Part shown: one piece after another, positions 1-11,131 of the stretch | How positions within the stretch are numbered: position 1 is the first letter of the stretch | How the letters are laid out: every line of letters begins with the position of its first letter | Assembly (NCBI GenBank): GCA_027475525.1 | Contig: JAMWFC010000072.1 | Coordinates: forward strand, 43,599-107,598 | Direction: 5' to 3' | Origin: Macrolepiota albuminosa | Taxonomy: Eukaryota; Basidiomycota; Agaricomycetes; Agaricales; Agaricaceae | DNA: 64,000 nt | Notes under the pieces: generated by a model | Seen by the model: only the letters and a program-made list of their open reading frames with translations | The model's database searches: none | What the model was told of the DNA's origin: nothing | Position numbers and translations under genes: made by a program

Positions 1-153
1 CTTGATGTTCACTGAGTTGTGACTAGCATGATATTATTCTATCTATCTCACAAGAATACAGTGTAGATTTACCATAACTTGATGTTCACTGAGTTGTGAC
101 TAGCATGATATTATTCTATCTATCTCACAAGAATACAGTGTAGATTTACCATA
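1..153. repeat. 77-bp-period tandem duplication (likely assembly overlap)
   Basis: Bases 1-76 are repeated without mismatch at 78-153, a period of 77 bp. The period matches eleven other duplications in the window that lie in unrelated sequence, so an unmerged contig overlap is more likely than a biological duplication. Confidence 0.85.
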
Positions 154-438
154 CGTGCCCGCTTCCTTGATCCCAATTGCACTCCATAGTCTTCTGCATC
201 TTCCTCCTTCCTCTCCTCCTCCTCCCCCTCCTCCTCCCCCCTCCTCCTCCTCCTCCAAATTCCCCCTGCTGCTCGAAGCCTGTATCGGATCATCAACACT
301 CTGTTCATAGCCTTGAACCCAATCAGTGTAAGAATATGTATTCTGTGGCTGGACTCTGGGACGGTTGCGATGTCTTCGAAAGGTCTTCGAAGAAACCATA
401 GTTCCGCGGCATGTTGTGCAGTCGCAAGATCGAGTAGC
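100..438 (-). CDS. Small Cys-motif protein, possibly partial, function unknown
   Basis: I do not recognise a family with certainty. The frame from the ATG at 438 gives about 112 residues. The N-terminus has a CxCxxC arrangement followed by basic and histidine residues (RSCDCTTCRG, then RRHR). Similar short Cys-rich N-termini are known in basidiomycete transposon-associated proteins, but that link is inference. The middle is an acidic and Gly run encoded by the GA-rich strand of a CT microsatellite, so the C-terminal half may be low-complexity noise. The 3' end runs into the 77-bp duplication at 1-153, so the true stop may differ. A longer upstream start at 615 is possible. Confidence 0.3.
   Translation of the reverse strand, partial: ATRSCDCTTCRGTMVSSKTFRRHRNRPRVQPQNTYSYTDWVQGYEQSVDDPIQASSSRGNLEEEEEGGGGGGGGGEEGGRCRRLWSAIGIKEAGTYGKSTLYSCEIDRIISC
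199..257. repeat. CT-rich microsatellite
   Basis: A pyrimidine-only tract built mainly from CTC units (CCT/CTC runs with C5-C6 blocks). It supplies the Glu/Gly low-complexity stretch of the overlapping minus-strand frame. Confidence 0.9.
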
Positions 439-829
439 CATGGTGAGCGGTGCGTTGTGGGAAGAGCCACAGTGTGTTGACACGCAAAGTGATATCGATT
501 CTAATCTAAAAATGGAGTTTGAACTTTGTACTGGAATTTCGGTCCGACTCGGCCTGAGCCCGAACAAGTCAGAAATTGACACTGACGTCCAGATCCCCCT
601 GGATCCAGTTCTCACTGGGAATCATATGTTGAACGGCATTGTGAATCGCCTGAGTACTACGAGATCATCAAAAAGCCAATATAAAATTCAAGGCTGACAA
701 TGGTTTAGCGCTGCAATCATGTACAACTGAATGTAACGTAATAGATGAAAAGATACTACTTAGTTGTTGCTATTGAATTGAACACGACTAAAGAAGAGGT
801 TGCTTTAACTCTGAACCTCCGAGTTGACT
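439..829. other. Intergenic stretch, no supported gene
   Basis: Open frames on both strands overlap here, but none has a recognisable motif or a consistent intron structure. It lies between the 3' end of the CON-6 gene and the possible small gene to its left. Confidence 0.5.
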
Positions 830-1390
830 TTAAGCCTGACCATACTCCTCCAATACCTGCCTCGCGTGTTCCTTCTTCTCCTCAGAAGCATTGGCATCTG
901 GCGGCCAATAAGTTAAAGAGACATTTACGAGCATTATATGGACTTACTCTTCAGAGTCGTTTTGAAGCCGCCGAGTTGTTGTTGGTTATACCTCTGAGTA
1001 TCTTTTTCAAGCTCTTTGAGATTTTCCTCTCCGTATCCTTCGTCATATCCGCCGACATCTGCATCAGTCTTGTGTGCTTCAAGGAAAGAGGATGAGTTCA
1101 TATCACGAATGGGGAAAACGCAACGGACCTTTACCGGCGGGCTCATCAGCTAACATGAAATTTATCATAAGAAGATCAGGATGAAGTGGACATAGGACGT
1201 GATGCACGCACCTGAAGTGCCCATTTGTTGAAGGCGCTCGTTGGCACTGGCTTTAGCTTCGTCGGAAACTTTGGGGTTGTGTATGGACGCCTTCAAACCG
1301 GCTGCGACACGCGTGGTATCTTTGTTCTCTGATCACGATGTATTAGCAGCGGGACTGAGTAATGCATGAGAGAGACATACGGCTGGCCAT
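830..1390 (-). CDS. Conidiation-specific protein 6 (CON-6) family protein, five exons
   Basis: This small, hydrophilic fungal stress/sporulation-associated protein has two copies of the CON-6 repeat. Splicing exons 1390-1381, 1328-1212, 1149-1129, 1076-948 and 897-830 gives a 345-nt frame of 114 residues with a TAA stop. All four introns are 50-62 nt with GT and AG ends. Intron 1 has a CTAAT branch-like site. Repeat 1 is near residues 10-42 (GLKASIHNPKVSDEAK). Repeat 2 is near residues 81-112 (GGFKTTLKNANASEEKKEHA). Between them lies a Gly/Tyr/Glu-rich linker. Exon 1 is only 10 nt, so automated callers may miss the start. CON-6 proteins accumulate during conidiation and in light or stress responses in Neurospora; the exact role is unknown. 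Its CpG content is normal, unlike the neighbouring transposons. Confidence 0.85.
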
Positions 1391-2154
1391 TGTTATACGA
1401 AAGGCTTGTATTCTGTTGTTGAAGATACGAGTTGGTGTTGGAACTATGCGAAACAACCTTGGTTAATTTATATCCTTGTATATCCGGAAAACGAACCAAA
1501 GCGTCATCCCTATGTCATTTGGCGATCAGCAAAGGTCGGCGTCAGAATCACGCAGGCGGATTACGCATATGTTTCTAGTGTGACCCATTCTGGTAGGTGG
1601 CGCTCCACATTTGGGGTGGTTCATTATCTGTGACGCACGTAATTCGGCTTATGTCGTGTACTCCTAATTAGGAGGAGTCACTTGTTTGTCATCAGTTACT
1701 CGTCACGATTGTCGCAGGATTAAAAAACCTAATCTAATCTCCGCAGCTCCTTTTATCTCTGCACTCGTTACCAGCACGGACTCAAATCAGCCTCAAGTAC
1801 CTGGGACTTTCTCGTCTTCTTTGATCAGTGGACTCTCTCTTTTGTTCTTCTTCACAAGGCGTTTTTACATTGATCTCGGGTTACAAATGCAGAGAAATAC
1901 AGAGGAATACAGAGAGAAAAACTCGGTACACAGTGAAAGACCTATCTACAACTCTTCTTGCAGCCTCCCCAGCTGCGCTGTCATGACAAAGGAGATGGCC
2001 GGGAATCCTTGGAGAGGACACGAAGGAGGGATAGCTTTTGCCTATCTGTTGGGTACACGATAGGTGGTTGCGGAGGCTCAGGAATCAATGACTCGTATAT
2101 CTCGTCCTCCGTTATCTCCGATGCAGAATCTCTCGAAGGACTCTCCGATGCTCT
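1391..2154. promoter_or_regulatory. Upstream region of the CON-6 gene and 3' flank of the next gene
   Basis: No supported coding frame. It must contain the promoter of the minus-strand CON-6 gene. A perfect 14-bp palindrome, CTCCTAATTAGGAG, sits at 1661-1674, about 270 bp upstream of the start codon, and is a candidate dyad protein-binding site. No clear TATA box is seen. Confidence 0.35.
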
Positions 2155-3458
2155 CTAGTCGTCTGGTATCCAAAGCTGTCTCATCTTCTTGTATTTAAGA
2201 GGACTTGACTCGAGAGATAGAAGCGAAATCATGTCGTCTACCAACTTCATTCGAGGCTTAGGGTCTCTATGATACAGGATTTCGCAATGTTCTGTATCTT
2301 GCCGCTGGATATTAACCGCCTGAGAAGCTCGGAGGCTCTCCTTCAGAGACGGCGTCGTCTCTTTGCTGAAGAACATAAAAGGCGAGGTCTCGTCGTCAGA
2401 AAAACCGGTGTCGTTATTGTGTGAAGAAGGCTCTTCCTGGATTCCACCTTCAACTGTAGGTACAATCGCCTCAAGGGCTAGAACTTCGAAGTTGGCGAGT
2501 GCAGCAGCGATGGGCAGCTTCGGAACAGGTGCGAAGATCTTCCTGTCGAGTGTGTCGATGCTCCGCATATTCTTTTCCTCAAAGACCAGGTCGTACGAGA
2601 ACGGATTACAGGGGTCATCCTCGCCAATGATATGGTGTATACCCTTCCGAGCAGGAGAAGGTGCCTTTGACTGGAATACGGGCGAACCCTGGTGAAAACG
2701 AGGCGATAAATCGCACAATAAGTTAGGGGATCCGGCCACCGCGACGTATCCATTCCGATTCGCGAGTTCGGACGGCTCCGAGGTCACGGACAGCGAGGGG
2801 GAACTCGATTCCTCGCTAAGGCAATCACAATAAGTGTCATACTTGAAAGGAGTAGGTGAATAGGTGGGGGGCCAAGGAAGCAGCGCTTCAGGCTCGAGGA
2901 AGGGGTGCATGAGTCGGTACCGGGCCCCTTCATCAGGTTTGTGGTCGATAATGGTGGTGCTCTCCCTCAGCTCGGCGAGATCGTTAATGAGCTGCTGGCT
3001 TAGCGTCCTCGCAGGACAGTCCTTGGGAAGCATTGGGTGGTCGTCAGCCAGCTCTAAATCGCTTTGGTGATGATTAAACTGCGTTAAATTGACAAAGTAA
3101 GTCCTCTGCGGAATCCTTTACTAAAAAGTGAGAATTCACTTACCGAGGCTCCTTCAGTCTTTGTTGTCGCCTCCTCGAACGTTTGACCTTGACAAATTCG
3201 TCTGAAATCATTCAGCATTGCGTCGATGGATTTCTTGGTATCTTTCGCTCGTTGAGTGTGGTATATGTCGTATACAAGAAGCACGCTCGTCAATTTCAAG
3301 GTTAAGCTCAGCAAATTGCAGTTAGTACTAGCCGCGAGAGACTGCTGCAGAGACGCGTTCAGATAGAGGGGGGTATGTTCGGAAATAGCAATGTGTATGG
3401 GTGGCTCAGAATAGCAATGGACGTGGGTGTCGCGTATTAATGGACGCCTTTTTGCCAA
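2155..3458 (-). CDS. Unrecognised two-exon fungal protein
   Basis: I do not recognise the family. The exon at 3078-2155 encodes 307 residues and a stop. It joins in phase to an upstream exon ending at 3144 through a 65-nt intron (3143-3079) that starts GTAAGT and ends CGCAG. The start at 3458 is the longest option; conservation with a second copy at about 6.7 kb begins near KKSIDAMLNDF, so the first 60 or so residues are uncertain. The body is rich in Pro, Ser, Asp and Glu, has no obvious membrane segment, and looks partly disordered. The upstream exon and the first codons of the downstream exon are duplicated at 6428-6850, so the gene lies at the edge of the tandemly repeated locus. Confidence 0.6.
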
Positions 3459-3599
3459 GCCTTTTAAACACCTATCAACGCGTCAAAGCGCGACCCCATT
3501 CATTTCACGTGACCGTGTTTGTCAAAGCTGCCACTCCCAGGCCACCGCCGTTTGTGGCCACCCTCATTCCGCGGTGACAATGGGCCCTCAACGGCCTAT

Positions 3600-4429
3600 G
3601 GTGCTCGGTAATCATAATATCCCCAATTTCTAAATACTGGCATATGACATGATAAACTTCAATAGTTGTCTTGCTTTGATTCAGGAGTGCTAGGTATGTA
3701 TCCGTATACGATACCCGGGTCCCTAGGAGATGATTATTTGCGAACGCGATCATACATCAAGGAAGACGGAGTATCAAGTTCGTTTGAATGATTGGAAAGG
3801 CACCTACCGAACAATGTGCGACGTTCACGATTACAGACCTTCCTGTAAGCCGTACGTCTCAAACAATCACTGAACAGGACCACGTTGTCTATTAATGACG
3901 TCCGAAGATCGATACGTCGTTTCTAGCGTCTAGTATCGAGAAGAGTCCAAGGGAGAAATAGATGAAAAAGGACGAATCGGAAATGGAAAAGGGAAAAAAG
4001 GAATCATCAGTAGTCTCTAACGAGCTGGCTTTTATCTAGCTTGTTAAGGTTCTGTCTATGACGTAAGTAGTAGTAATCAACCGGGATTACACTTCCTCTC
4101 AATCATTTCTCGATCTTGAGGGACATCATGACTTATAAGGTCCAACTTCCTCTCTTGTGTTCGCATTTCCAATGTTCTGTGCCGTATCCTTTACCACCTT
4201 GTATTGATGAGTTATTCCTGCTGTCAATTGTATGTCCCCCTCATAGTTCGAGCTTGTATTGGTTATGCTGCGTGAAAATACCAACACCGTAGAATGGTAC
4301 AAGGTCTACATTTCAAGTTTCATTTTGTTAAGAGAAGGTTAAACTATCTTCACAAAAAATCCGCCCCGTGAGGCTTGCCTACTTCCACGTCGGTGTTGTG
4401 CTGCTCTGTAACAGTTGTCATTGCGATAT
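3600..4429. other. Spacer between the unrecognised gene and DUF6534-like gene A
   Basis: No supported gene. Parts are conserved in the other two units, for instance near 3690-3770 and 4280-4340, so it belongs to the duplicated segment. It probably holds the 3' flank of gene A and the upstream region of the gene to its left. Confidence 0.5.
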
Positions 4430-5948
4430 TTATCTCAGTTGGACGCTATTACAGATGAAAGATAAGACAATGCGTCCGTTCAAATGTACTACACGAACCG
4501 TTGATTGCAAACCAATGTTCACGTTTGAATTGAATCGAAGTCCACTTGTCTCGTTTGTACTGCGCAGATTTGCTCTAGCGTTGAGTCTAGTATTTCCGTG
4601 ATCAGATTGTAGATGACCGGCTATGGCACGGAAAGTACATACGATGCCATGAGAGAGTTGGAAGATACTTCTCAGTTCGTCAGGTCTCTGAAGTAGGCCA
4701 TTGAATTATAGACAGCTTACGCCGAGGACGCACTAAGAAGACTGCTACCCAAGCATAGTTCTCTTCCAACACAAACTGCAGAAGAGTAATTATTTCCAGT
4801 ACAAGTGGGAGCTTATGACATGATTCCTCACCAAGATCAGCTGAATCGTCATCGCAATGCTGAATCATTGCACTGACCGTCAGCCAGGATGTTGCATGCC
4901 ACTTAAGAATACTGTAATGCTCACGTTGTTACCAATCCTGTTTCTTCAAGAGGTTGAAATGACAAGCTAAGTCCTCTTATATCTTTACCGCACGTTTTCC
5001 ACTCACGAATTGTCAATGCCATGAGTTTATGAACCATTACCCTTGTCCTTAGTATGCTATCTCAGTGCTGCACGTACGCAGAAACAGGGTTATATACGCA
5101 CCTTTTGCTTATGTCACGATGAGGCCACAAGTAGTAACACAACGATACCGCTATCATCACATCGGTGGCCTCAGAGATTGCCAGTATTGTGAGGAAGATC
5201 CACTGCCATTTGTCCTTGATAACAAGAAGATTCGGTGTATCATGGGAAACATCTCCAAGAACCATGTCACCAATAGAGCCTAGTAGACATAACAACCACA
5301 AGAAACATGGGAAGAGCCACTTGGAAGATAATACGCGGATGCGATAAACAAAGTATGCCTGTTGGGATAGAAGTAAGTAAATGCTTGGGGTTTTGTATTG
5401 GAAGTGATTGTCACTTGGACCGCGGGACAAATAATCCCAGTTAGGAAGACGGATATATCCCCCGACGTTGGAAGCGCAATGAGTGTATCAGAATTTCCAT
5501 AGTTTATGACTGAATTCTGTTGTACCAAAGTCAGAAGGAAACTGCTTATTAGTGCTTCAACTCACGTTGTAAATCATATTGGTGATCGCGATTGCATGAA
5601 CGAGTTCCATGATCCTGTCCAAAAGAACATAAGTATCCAAGCTTAAATTGGCCTATCGAGCTGACCATATTGCGCCGACCTGTCCATTGTGTTCCTGAGA
5701 TTTCAATCCTATGGAGGTACGGGTAAACTTACAAAGGCTTTCAAGAATGATCTGTCGTTGTAAAACTTTCTGTTGTATGGCTCAACCATCAATTCTTCTG
5801 TTACCAACGAACGGTCAAAGGCTCACCTATAGTATATAAAGGTTTGGACAGTTACTACTCCGAACAGGAAAATAGAGACGAAGACTCCAATCTCGACAAT
5901 ACCAAGCGTTCTGGAGACGTCTACAGTTCTGGGTATGAGTTTATCCAT
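4430..5948 (-). CDS. DUF6534-like seven-helix membrane protein, copy A
   Basis: This is a basidiomycete integral membrane protein of unknown function. Exons: 5948-5827, 5769-5733, 5679-5666, 5641-5566, 5516-5415, 5358-5102, 5047-5007, 4943-4925, 4859-4832, 4775-4721, 4667-4643, 4586-4430. They sum to 933 nt with no internal stop, giving about 310 residues. Family marks are an N-terminal helix (LGIVEIGVFVSIFLFGVVTVQ), then YYRKF, then AYFVYRIRVLS, a later helix pair (SEATDVMIAVSLCYYLW), TIQTGLVTT, and the C-terminal NSLMASLNARANLR. Several hydrophobic segments fit seven helices. Most introns are 45-70 nt with GT-AG ends. A 24-nt gap (5665-5642) must be skipped to keep the frame. Copies B and C are paralogues. 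DUF6534 proteins often form lineage-specific expansions in mushrooms; substrate and partners are unknown. Confidence 0.85.
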
Positions 5949-6427
5949 TGTGCATCAGGAAGTTTTGCAGAAAGATGGTAGAAGGACAAACGCTCAGCCA
6001 AAGTGCAGAATATGTGAGTGATTTAATATGACTCCATGCTGTGATTTTGTTGCGAACATCAGTGATCACACTTCAGGAGATTGATACTCCTGACGTCTTA
6101 TGATTATCAACTTGTTCTGACTTCTCTTGGGTACAACTCGCTACAATCTCGCTTGTGCTTTTCGTCATGACCTGAATAAGAAGTTGCACCACCCACCTGC
6201 TAACACAATCCTCGACCTTTAAGAACCTCTACATTCTGCAAAAGCTCCGGCTCTTTTTGTCTGCTAACGCCCATTGGCAAGTTAGACAGAAATAGAACCT
6301 GGACTCAACCAACAACAGTTTCATTGTCCCGCCCACGCTAAATTTGGAGCTTTTGTTCTGCGTATTCGCATGGCCGATGGCTCATTCGTATCGATATACT
6401 GTAAATGTTAAAAAAATGCAACGGCGT
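5949..6427. promoter_or_regulatory. Conserved upstream region of DUF6534-like gene A
   Basis: No gene. It aligns with the matching regions upstream of copies B (26522-26990) and C (29617-30065) over about 400 bp, including blocks near 6080-6330. Its conservation comes from segmental duplication, and it probably contains the promoter. Confidence 0.5.
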
Positions 6428-6850
6428 CCTCACAGGAAAATCCTCGGAAATCATTGAGTGGTCGTTAGCCGGCTATAAATCGCTTTGGTGATGATTAAAC
6501 TGCGTTGATTTAACAAATTAAGTACTCTGCGGAATCCTTTACTAAAAAGTGAGAATTCACTTACCGAGGCTCCTTCAGTCATTGTTGTCGTCTCCTCCTC
6601 GAACGTTTGACCTTGAAAAATTCGTCTGACTTCGTTAATCATTGCGTCGATGGATTTCTTGGTCCTTCGCTCATTGAGTGTGGTATATGTCGTATACAAG
6701 AAGCGTGATCGTCAATTTCAAGGTTAAGCTCAGCAAATTGCAGTTAGTAATAGCTGCAAGAGACTGCTGCGGAGACGCGTTCAGATAGAGGGGGGTATGT
6801 TCGGAATAGGAATGTGTATGGGTGGCTCAGAATAGCAATGGTGTCGCGTA
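6428..6850 (-). pseudogene. Truncated duplicate of the unrecognised gene at 2155-3458
   Basis: The second exon junction (GTAAGT donor) and the preceding coding stretch (KKSIDAMINEVRRI) match the gene at 2155-3458, but only about a dozen codons of the downstream exon remain before similarity ends at about 6428. The large exon is therefore absent. This is the left end of tandem unit 2. Confidence 0.8.
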
Positions 6851-6941
6851 TTAATGGACGCCTTTTTGCCAAGCCTTTTAAACACCTATCAACGCGTCAA
6901 AGCGCGACCCCATTCATTTCACGTGACCGTGTTTGCCAAAG
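6428..6941. repeat. Segmental repeat unit 2, left part (interrupted at 6941)
   Basis: It matches 3020-3520 up to the sequence TTTGCCAAAG, where the tyrosine-recombinase retroelement begins. The unit resumes after 24275. Confidence 0.8.
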
Positions 6942-7097
6942 CGGGCTGGCCTGTCTGTCACGAGCTCGCGAGAGGGACAGGGTGTGGTCTTTGAACGAGG
7001 TGGCTGTGCAATTCTCAGGAATCCTTTTTTCCTCTGCGGCAGCCACCTGCTAACTTTTCACCGCCCTCTCGTACTCGCTTTGTCCGCGTTTTAATTT
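6942..7097 (+). repeat. Split direct repeat A1 (left terminus)
   Basis: It matches A2 at 12296-12383 continued at 23660-23729. CpG sites kept here are TpG or CpA in the first part of A2. Confidence 0.8.
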
Positions 7098-7144
7098 GTT
7101 TTTCGTAATACTTCGTACTCGAGTGCCTCTTACTATTTCGAATT

Positions 7145-8030
7145 ATGATTACACTTACGCTTGACCCCCATTCGGAGGTACCCCCTGATTTTAGAACAAA
7201 CGAACATAGGTTTACCAGAGAAGCTTTCGCTCACGGGAGAGAAGGAATGTCCGAAGACCAGGCAGCGGAAGCCCTATCTGACCTATGGCTAGCAGGGTTA
7301 GAGCGCAGGAAAGCCACCTGGGAGGCAGAGCGAGAAGAAAGGAAAGCTGAAGGTAGAGCAGATCGCGGTCACAACAGAGAGGACGCTCCAGGCCGCGCAA
7401 TATACGACGTTACACTCTCCGGAGAACGAGGAGAGAGGCCCGAACCTAGTGGCTGGAATGCCTGTGTCTGATGTAATCAAATATCTGCCCACACGCTTTG
7501 CTATAAAGAAATTGAGGGAGCGCGAATACATAGAACTGAGCTATTTTACACCTGAGGGCAGAGCCGAAGCCGCAAAAAATGAATCTGTGTCCTCGAGTGA
7601 AATTTTCACATTGGCCAAAGATGACGACATGCTCTCCTTAAAGCCAGTCATCAATTTCAGAGGTTCAAAAGGCAAAGCTACGCAAGATGAGGATTTAGCA
7701 TGGGACCAGGTGTGTATCGCCTCGACCAACTTTCTTGAACATATAGTGCAGGAAAGCTGGCCGGTCAATATGATAGACACGATGCATGCATTCTTCTTTC
7801 GTCTGACTAACCACAAACTGTGTAATGAGGGGCACAATGGACTGAAGGTGTTAATGCTTTATCAAGCTAGAGTCAGGTGAGAATGGCATAGGCAGATCAA
7901 AAAACCTCCAAAAGGAGGCATTTTCGACATTGGCTTAATTGATGACAAGGTCTTAAGGACCTTGAAGGACCAAGTCTTAAGGACCTTGAAGGACCAGGTC
8001 TATGACACAAAGAGGAATTTCATTATTAAT
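7145..8030 (+). pseudogene. gag-like first frame of the tyrosine-recombinase retroelement
   Basis: Two overlapping frames (7145-7471 and 7449-7880, continuing past a stop) together resemble a gag-like protein common in Agaricomycete retroelements. It has an N-terminal acidic/basic helix (EREERKAEGRADRG), then YIELSYFTPEGRAEAA and later ALMLYQARVR-type residues (here VLMLYQARVR). A frameshift near 7450 and a stop after VR (7878) break it. A GTGAGT-to-CAG segment near 8032-8095 may be an intron. CpG content is normal to about 7.55 kb and then falls sharply. Confidence 0.6.
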
Positions 8031-8092
8031 GGTGAGTAGCAAGTGCATGTTATGAAAGAGTAATGCTGACAGGTTGCCACTATTTGTGTTCA

Positions 8093-8359
8093 GAGTTTTT
8101 TTGCCTTGTTTGCACAGTTGTTTGGTTAGTCAATTTTCGAGTTTTTAAGGTTTTGTTGTACTGTACAGTTGTTTCCCATGCTTCAGAAGCCCCAGAAGCA
8201 TCCAACCTGGCATAGGGAATCCCTAGACTTGTTCTCTTTGGATCTTCCTCTGCCAGGTGAGTAGTTATTATGATATTGTCAGTACATACTCTAATACACT
8301 TTGGATCTCCCTCTGCTAGCTGTGTGACTGAGCCACAGCCTCTAGAGGTCGCCCTTACA
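8093..8359 (+). repeat. Truncated LTR fragment (499-bp LTR family)
   Basis: It matches the right half of the LTRs at 50276-50774 and 56689-57202 and ends with the same CGCCCTTACA terminus. The left half is missing. It interrupts the retroelement between the gag-like and zinc-knuckle parts. Confidence 0.75.
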
Positions 8360-8387
8360 CCACTGGCTTTATTGCAAAGATCTAAAC

Positions 8388-8830
8388 ATGCTAAAAAGTG
8401 AAGTGTCAGGGTTGACAGCAGGTAGCAAAGGGAAAAGAAAGCAATCCACTTTGCCTATGCACAAGCATGAAGCTGCTAATAGCAATAAGCAAAGAAAAGG
8501 CAATAAAGGCAGTGAGTATTTTTGCTACTGTGCAGGTTCATCCACAGGCTCCCACAGTTTGGCCAATGCAGCCTGTGCAGTATGCCTCAGCCAACACACT
8601 CACGATATTTGGCACTGCAATGCGAGAGATCTCTGGAACAGGCAAAAAGCATATGTATCCCAAAACAAAAGTGGGTGTCTTATCAACCACAATGGAAAAG
8701 AATTATGTAACAACTGGCAGAAGCCTTGAGGTTGCACCGTCTTGTCACAATCACAAGCACAAATGCTCCAGATGTGGCAGAAAAGATCACAGAGCTTAAA
8801 AGTGCAATCTTGCTCAATCAATTTAGGTTT
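8388..8830 (+). pseudogene. gag C-terminal part with zinc knuckle (YR retroelement)
   Basis: Frames are broken, but CSRCGRKDHRA followed by a stop and KC gives a degenerate CCHC knuckle near 8764-8805. The stop falls inside the knuckle. Such knuckles bind nucleic acid in gag proteins. Confidence 0.55.
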
Positions 8831-8881
8831 GCAATGCCCTATAAGCCCATGTAGTGGCACCAAGAGATCAGCAAAGCAAAT

Positions 8882-9600
8882 ATGGATCATATCTTTCCTA
8901 ACCTGGCTTATTGCCTTGAGTTTGGTTTTGATGCAGGAATTCCTAAAATATTACAAACCTTTACTCCCTGGAACAAAGATTCAGTTGACCAGCTGGCCAG
9001 TCCATTCTGGGGAATCATCAAGACTAAGCTCAGTAAAGGAAGGTACCTGGGGCCATTCAGTAGAGATCAAGTGGAAGACATCATTGGGCCATTCCAGTCA
9101 TCTCCGTTATGAATCATACCCAAGCCTAACAAACCTGGGAAGTTTTGGCTTATCCAGGATCTTTCCTATCCACATGCCACATCGGTTTTGAGTGGGACAC
9201 AATCAATTAATAGTGCAATTGATTTATCACAGTTCCCATGCACTTGGAGTACTTTCGACAGTGTATATCTCCTCATATCACGTTTACCCCTCGGTTCCCA
9301 AGCTGCAGTATGAGATGTCAAAGAAGCTTATTGAACAGTGCTGATCACTCCCTTGCAGTGGCCTGGGCTGGTTGTTGAGCTCTGTGAACCAGATCTCTTT
9401 GCAATCAACACAATGGATTGCTTTGGTGTCGGATCTGGGTGTGGCTGCTATGGAGAGGTGGGTGATGCAGCTGCAGAAATCCTCTATGTGAATGGCATTG
9501 GTCCCATCTCAAAATGGGTTGATGACCATATATTCTTCCAAATTTGGAAGAAATATGTTATCATGTACAATGTTGATCGTCAAAAGTAAGCAGAAGAAAT
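8882..9600 (+). pseudogene. DIRS-type reverse transcriptase
   Basis: The frame contains LSKGRYLGPFS, IIGPFQSSPL, IIPKPNKPGKF and, further on, FAINTMDCFG with ISKWVDDHIFFQIW. VDDHIFF is the catalytic YxDD-equivalent motif of DIRS-type RTs. Stops fall at CGA/CAA-type codons, and a shift is needed near 9340. The enzyme would copy element RNA into the DNA circle used by the recombinase. It is inactive as it stands. Confidence 0.75.
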
Positions 9601-9639
9601 TTGCTGTAATGGAGGAAAGAGGCACAAAGGTGGCCAAAT

Positions 9640-10660
9640 TTGGTTTCAGGGAAAAAGAGACCATGACAATAATCCTGAGGAATATGATGAAGTCATGGCT
9701 CATCCAGTTTGTGACTTGTCTCAAGATTCTCCCAGGACAGAAGTGGATGAGAAGTACTCTTATGCAATGCAAGATATCAACGCAATATCTGATAGACTGG
9801 GAATTCTATGGGAAAAGGAGAAAGATATCCCTTTTGGAGATTCAGTACCTTATATTGGTTTTATCTGGGACATTAAACAACGTTGAGTTAGCATCCCTCG
9901 AGAAAAAAGAGAAATATACTCACAAGCCATTGCCGACTGGGAGAAAACTAGAACCCACACTTTTGAAGAAGCTCAGAAGCTTTATGGAAAGCTGCTGCAC
10001 TTTTGCTACATGGTGCCTCGAGATCAAGCTTTCCTCACCAGCCCGGAAGCCTTTATGGGAATTTTCAATAATTGTCCATTCATGCCCAGAACTCCACCAA
10101 AGAGAACTGCTAAAGATCTGCACTGGTGGAAGCAAATACTTTGTGAGCCAATGGAGAGAACAATTTTAGAAGCAATACCATATGCAGACCTTCAAGCATT
10201 CTCCAATGCCAGCTCCTCTACAGGCATTGGAATCACCATTGGCAAACAATGGCAAGCATGGCAGCTCAGACCGGGGTGGAAAAGCCAAGGACAAGACATT
10301 GGTTGGGCAGAAGCTGTGGGATTCCTCTTCTTGGTGGCTACCATCGCATGCATCGGAAGAAATGAGAAACAAGTCAAGGTCTTTGGAGATAACACCGGTG
10401 TGGTCATGGGGTGGTGGGCTGGAAGGAGTCGCAACAAAGGCATCAACAAATTTTCAAACAAGTGCACAAGACATGTCAGCAATTTGACATCTCAATATGC
10501 ACTTGCTACGTACCAAGTGAGTTTAATCCTGCAGACCTTCCATCTCAGGGGAACTACCCACCCAGAAACCTCTTACTACCCTCCATTCCCATACCAGAGA
10601 GTCTCACCCAGTTTGTCGTCAATTTTGATGATCCAGCAGGCCAGTGGCATAGTAGCATAG
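9640..10660 (+). pseudogene. RT connection and RNase H domain (YR retroelement)
   Basis: After MVPRDQAF, the stretch AFSNASSSTGIGITIG has the layout of the first RNase H strand, with the expected Asp replaced by Asn. WAEAVGFLFLV and VFGDNTGVVMGWW follow. The section from 9640 to 10010 is spread over several frames. RNase H would remove the RNA strand during reverse transcription. Confidence 0.65.
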
Positions 10661-11131
10661 AAAAAACCAGAGTTAGTAACTCCAGAAGAGGCAAAGAAAT
10701 AGACGACGTACCATAAAATTCTCCAAGTAAGGTCAGCAAACAGCTATTTGATGAATGGTGGGAGTTATGCTACAACTGGTAGGTGGACCAGATTGAGAGA
10801 CACGAAGCCTGAGCCAAATCAATCTGACAACAAGCATAAACCAATGCCTTATCCAAAAGGTCTGGAACTCACACTTTCTCCCTTGAGGCTGCACGTAGCA
10901 GTGCGTGACAGGTTGAGACTATAGACACCGTTTTGGCCAAGCACAGATAGCAGGCAGAATGGCAATACATCTACCCCAATGAATGGAGAAGCTGAGAACG
11001 TGTTTACTGTGATGAGTGCAGCATGGGCTGATTCCACAAAAGCTATGTACAGGACAGAATTGTTGCTTTTTCATGTATTCTGTGATTTTTAAGGAATCAC
11101 TGAAGAAGAACGGGCACCCGTCACTCACCAT
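10661..11131. other. Linker between RNase H and recombinase frames
   Basis: It is coding-like only in fragments, with no motif recognised. It probably holds the broken N-terminal part of the recombinase frame. Confidence 0.4.

Larger units (their letters stand above)
3020..6415. repeat. Segmental tandem repeat unit 1
   Basis: This is the first of three related units. Each full unit holds an end of the unrecognised gene, a conserved spacer, one DUF6534-like gene and its upstream region. Similarity to unit 2 restarts at about 6428, giving a period near 3.4 kb. Blocks near 3616-3790 match 24440-24620, and the upstream region at 5960-6400 matches 26540-26990 and 29640-30060. Confidence 0.85.

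Noticed and set aside
365..697. Plus-strand open frame of 110 codons
   Set aside because: No motif and no supporting introns, and it overlaps other equally open frames.
1406..2158. Plus-strand open frames upstream of the CON-6 gene
   Set aside because: Unrelated composition, no motif and no splice support; better read as intergenic DNA.
7952..8000. Short tandem repeat of about 24 bp as a regulatory site
   Set aside because: It lies inside the degenerate gag frame and looks like a simple slippage duplication.
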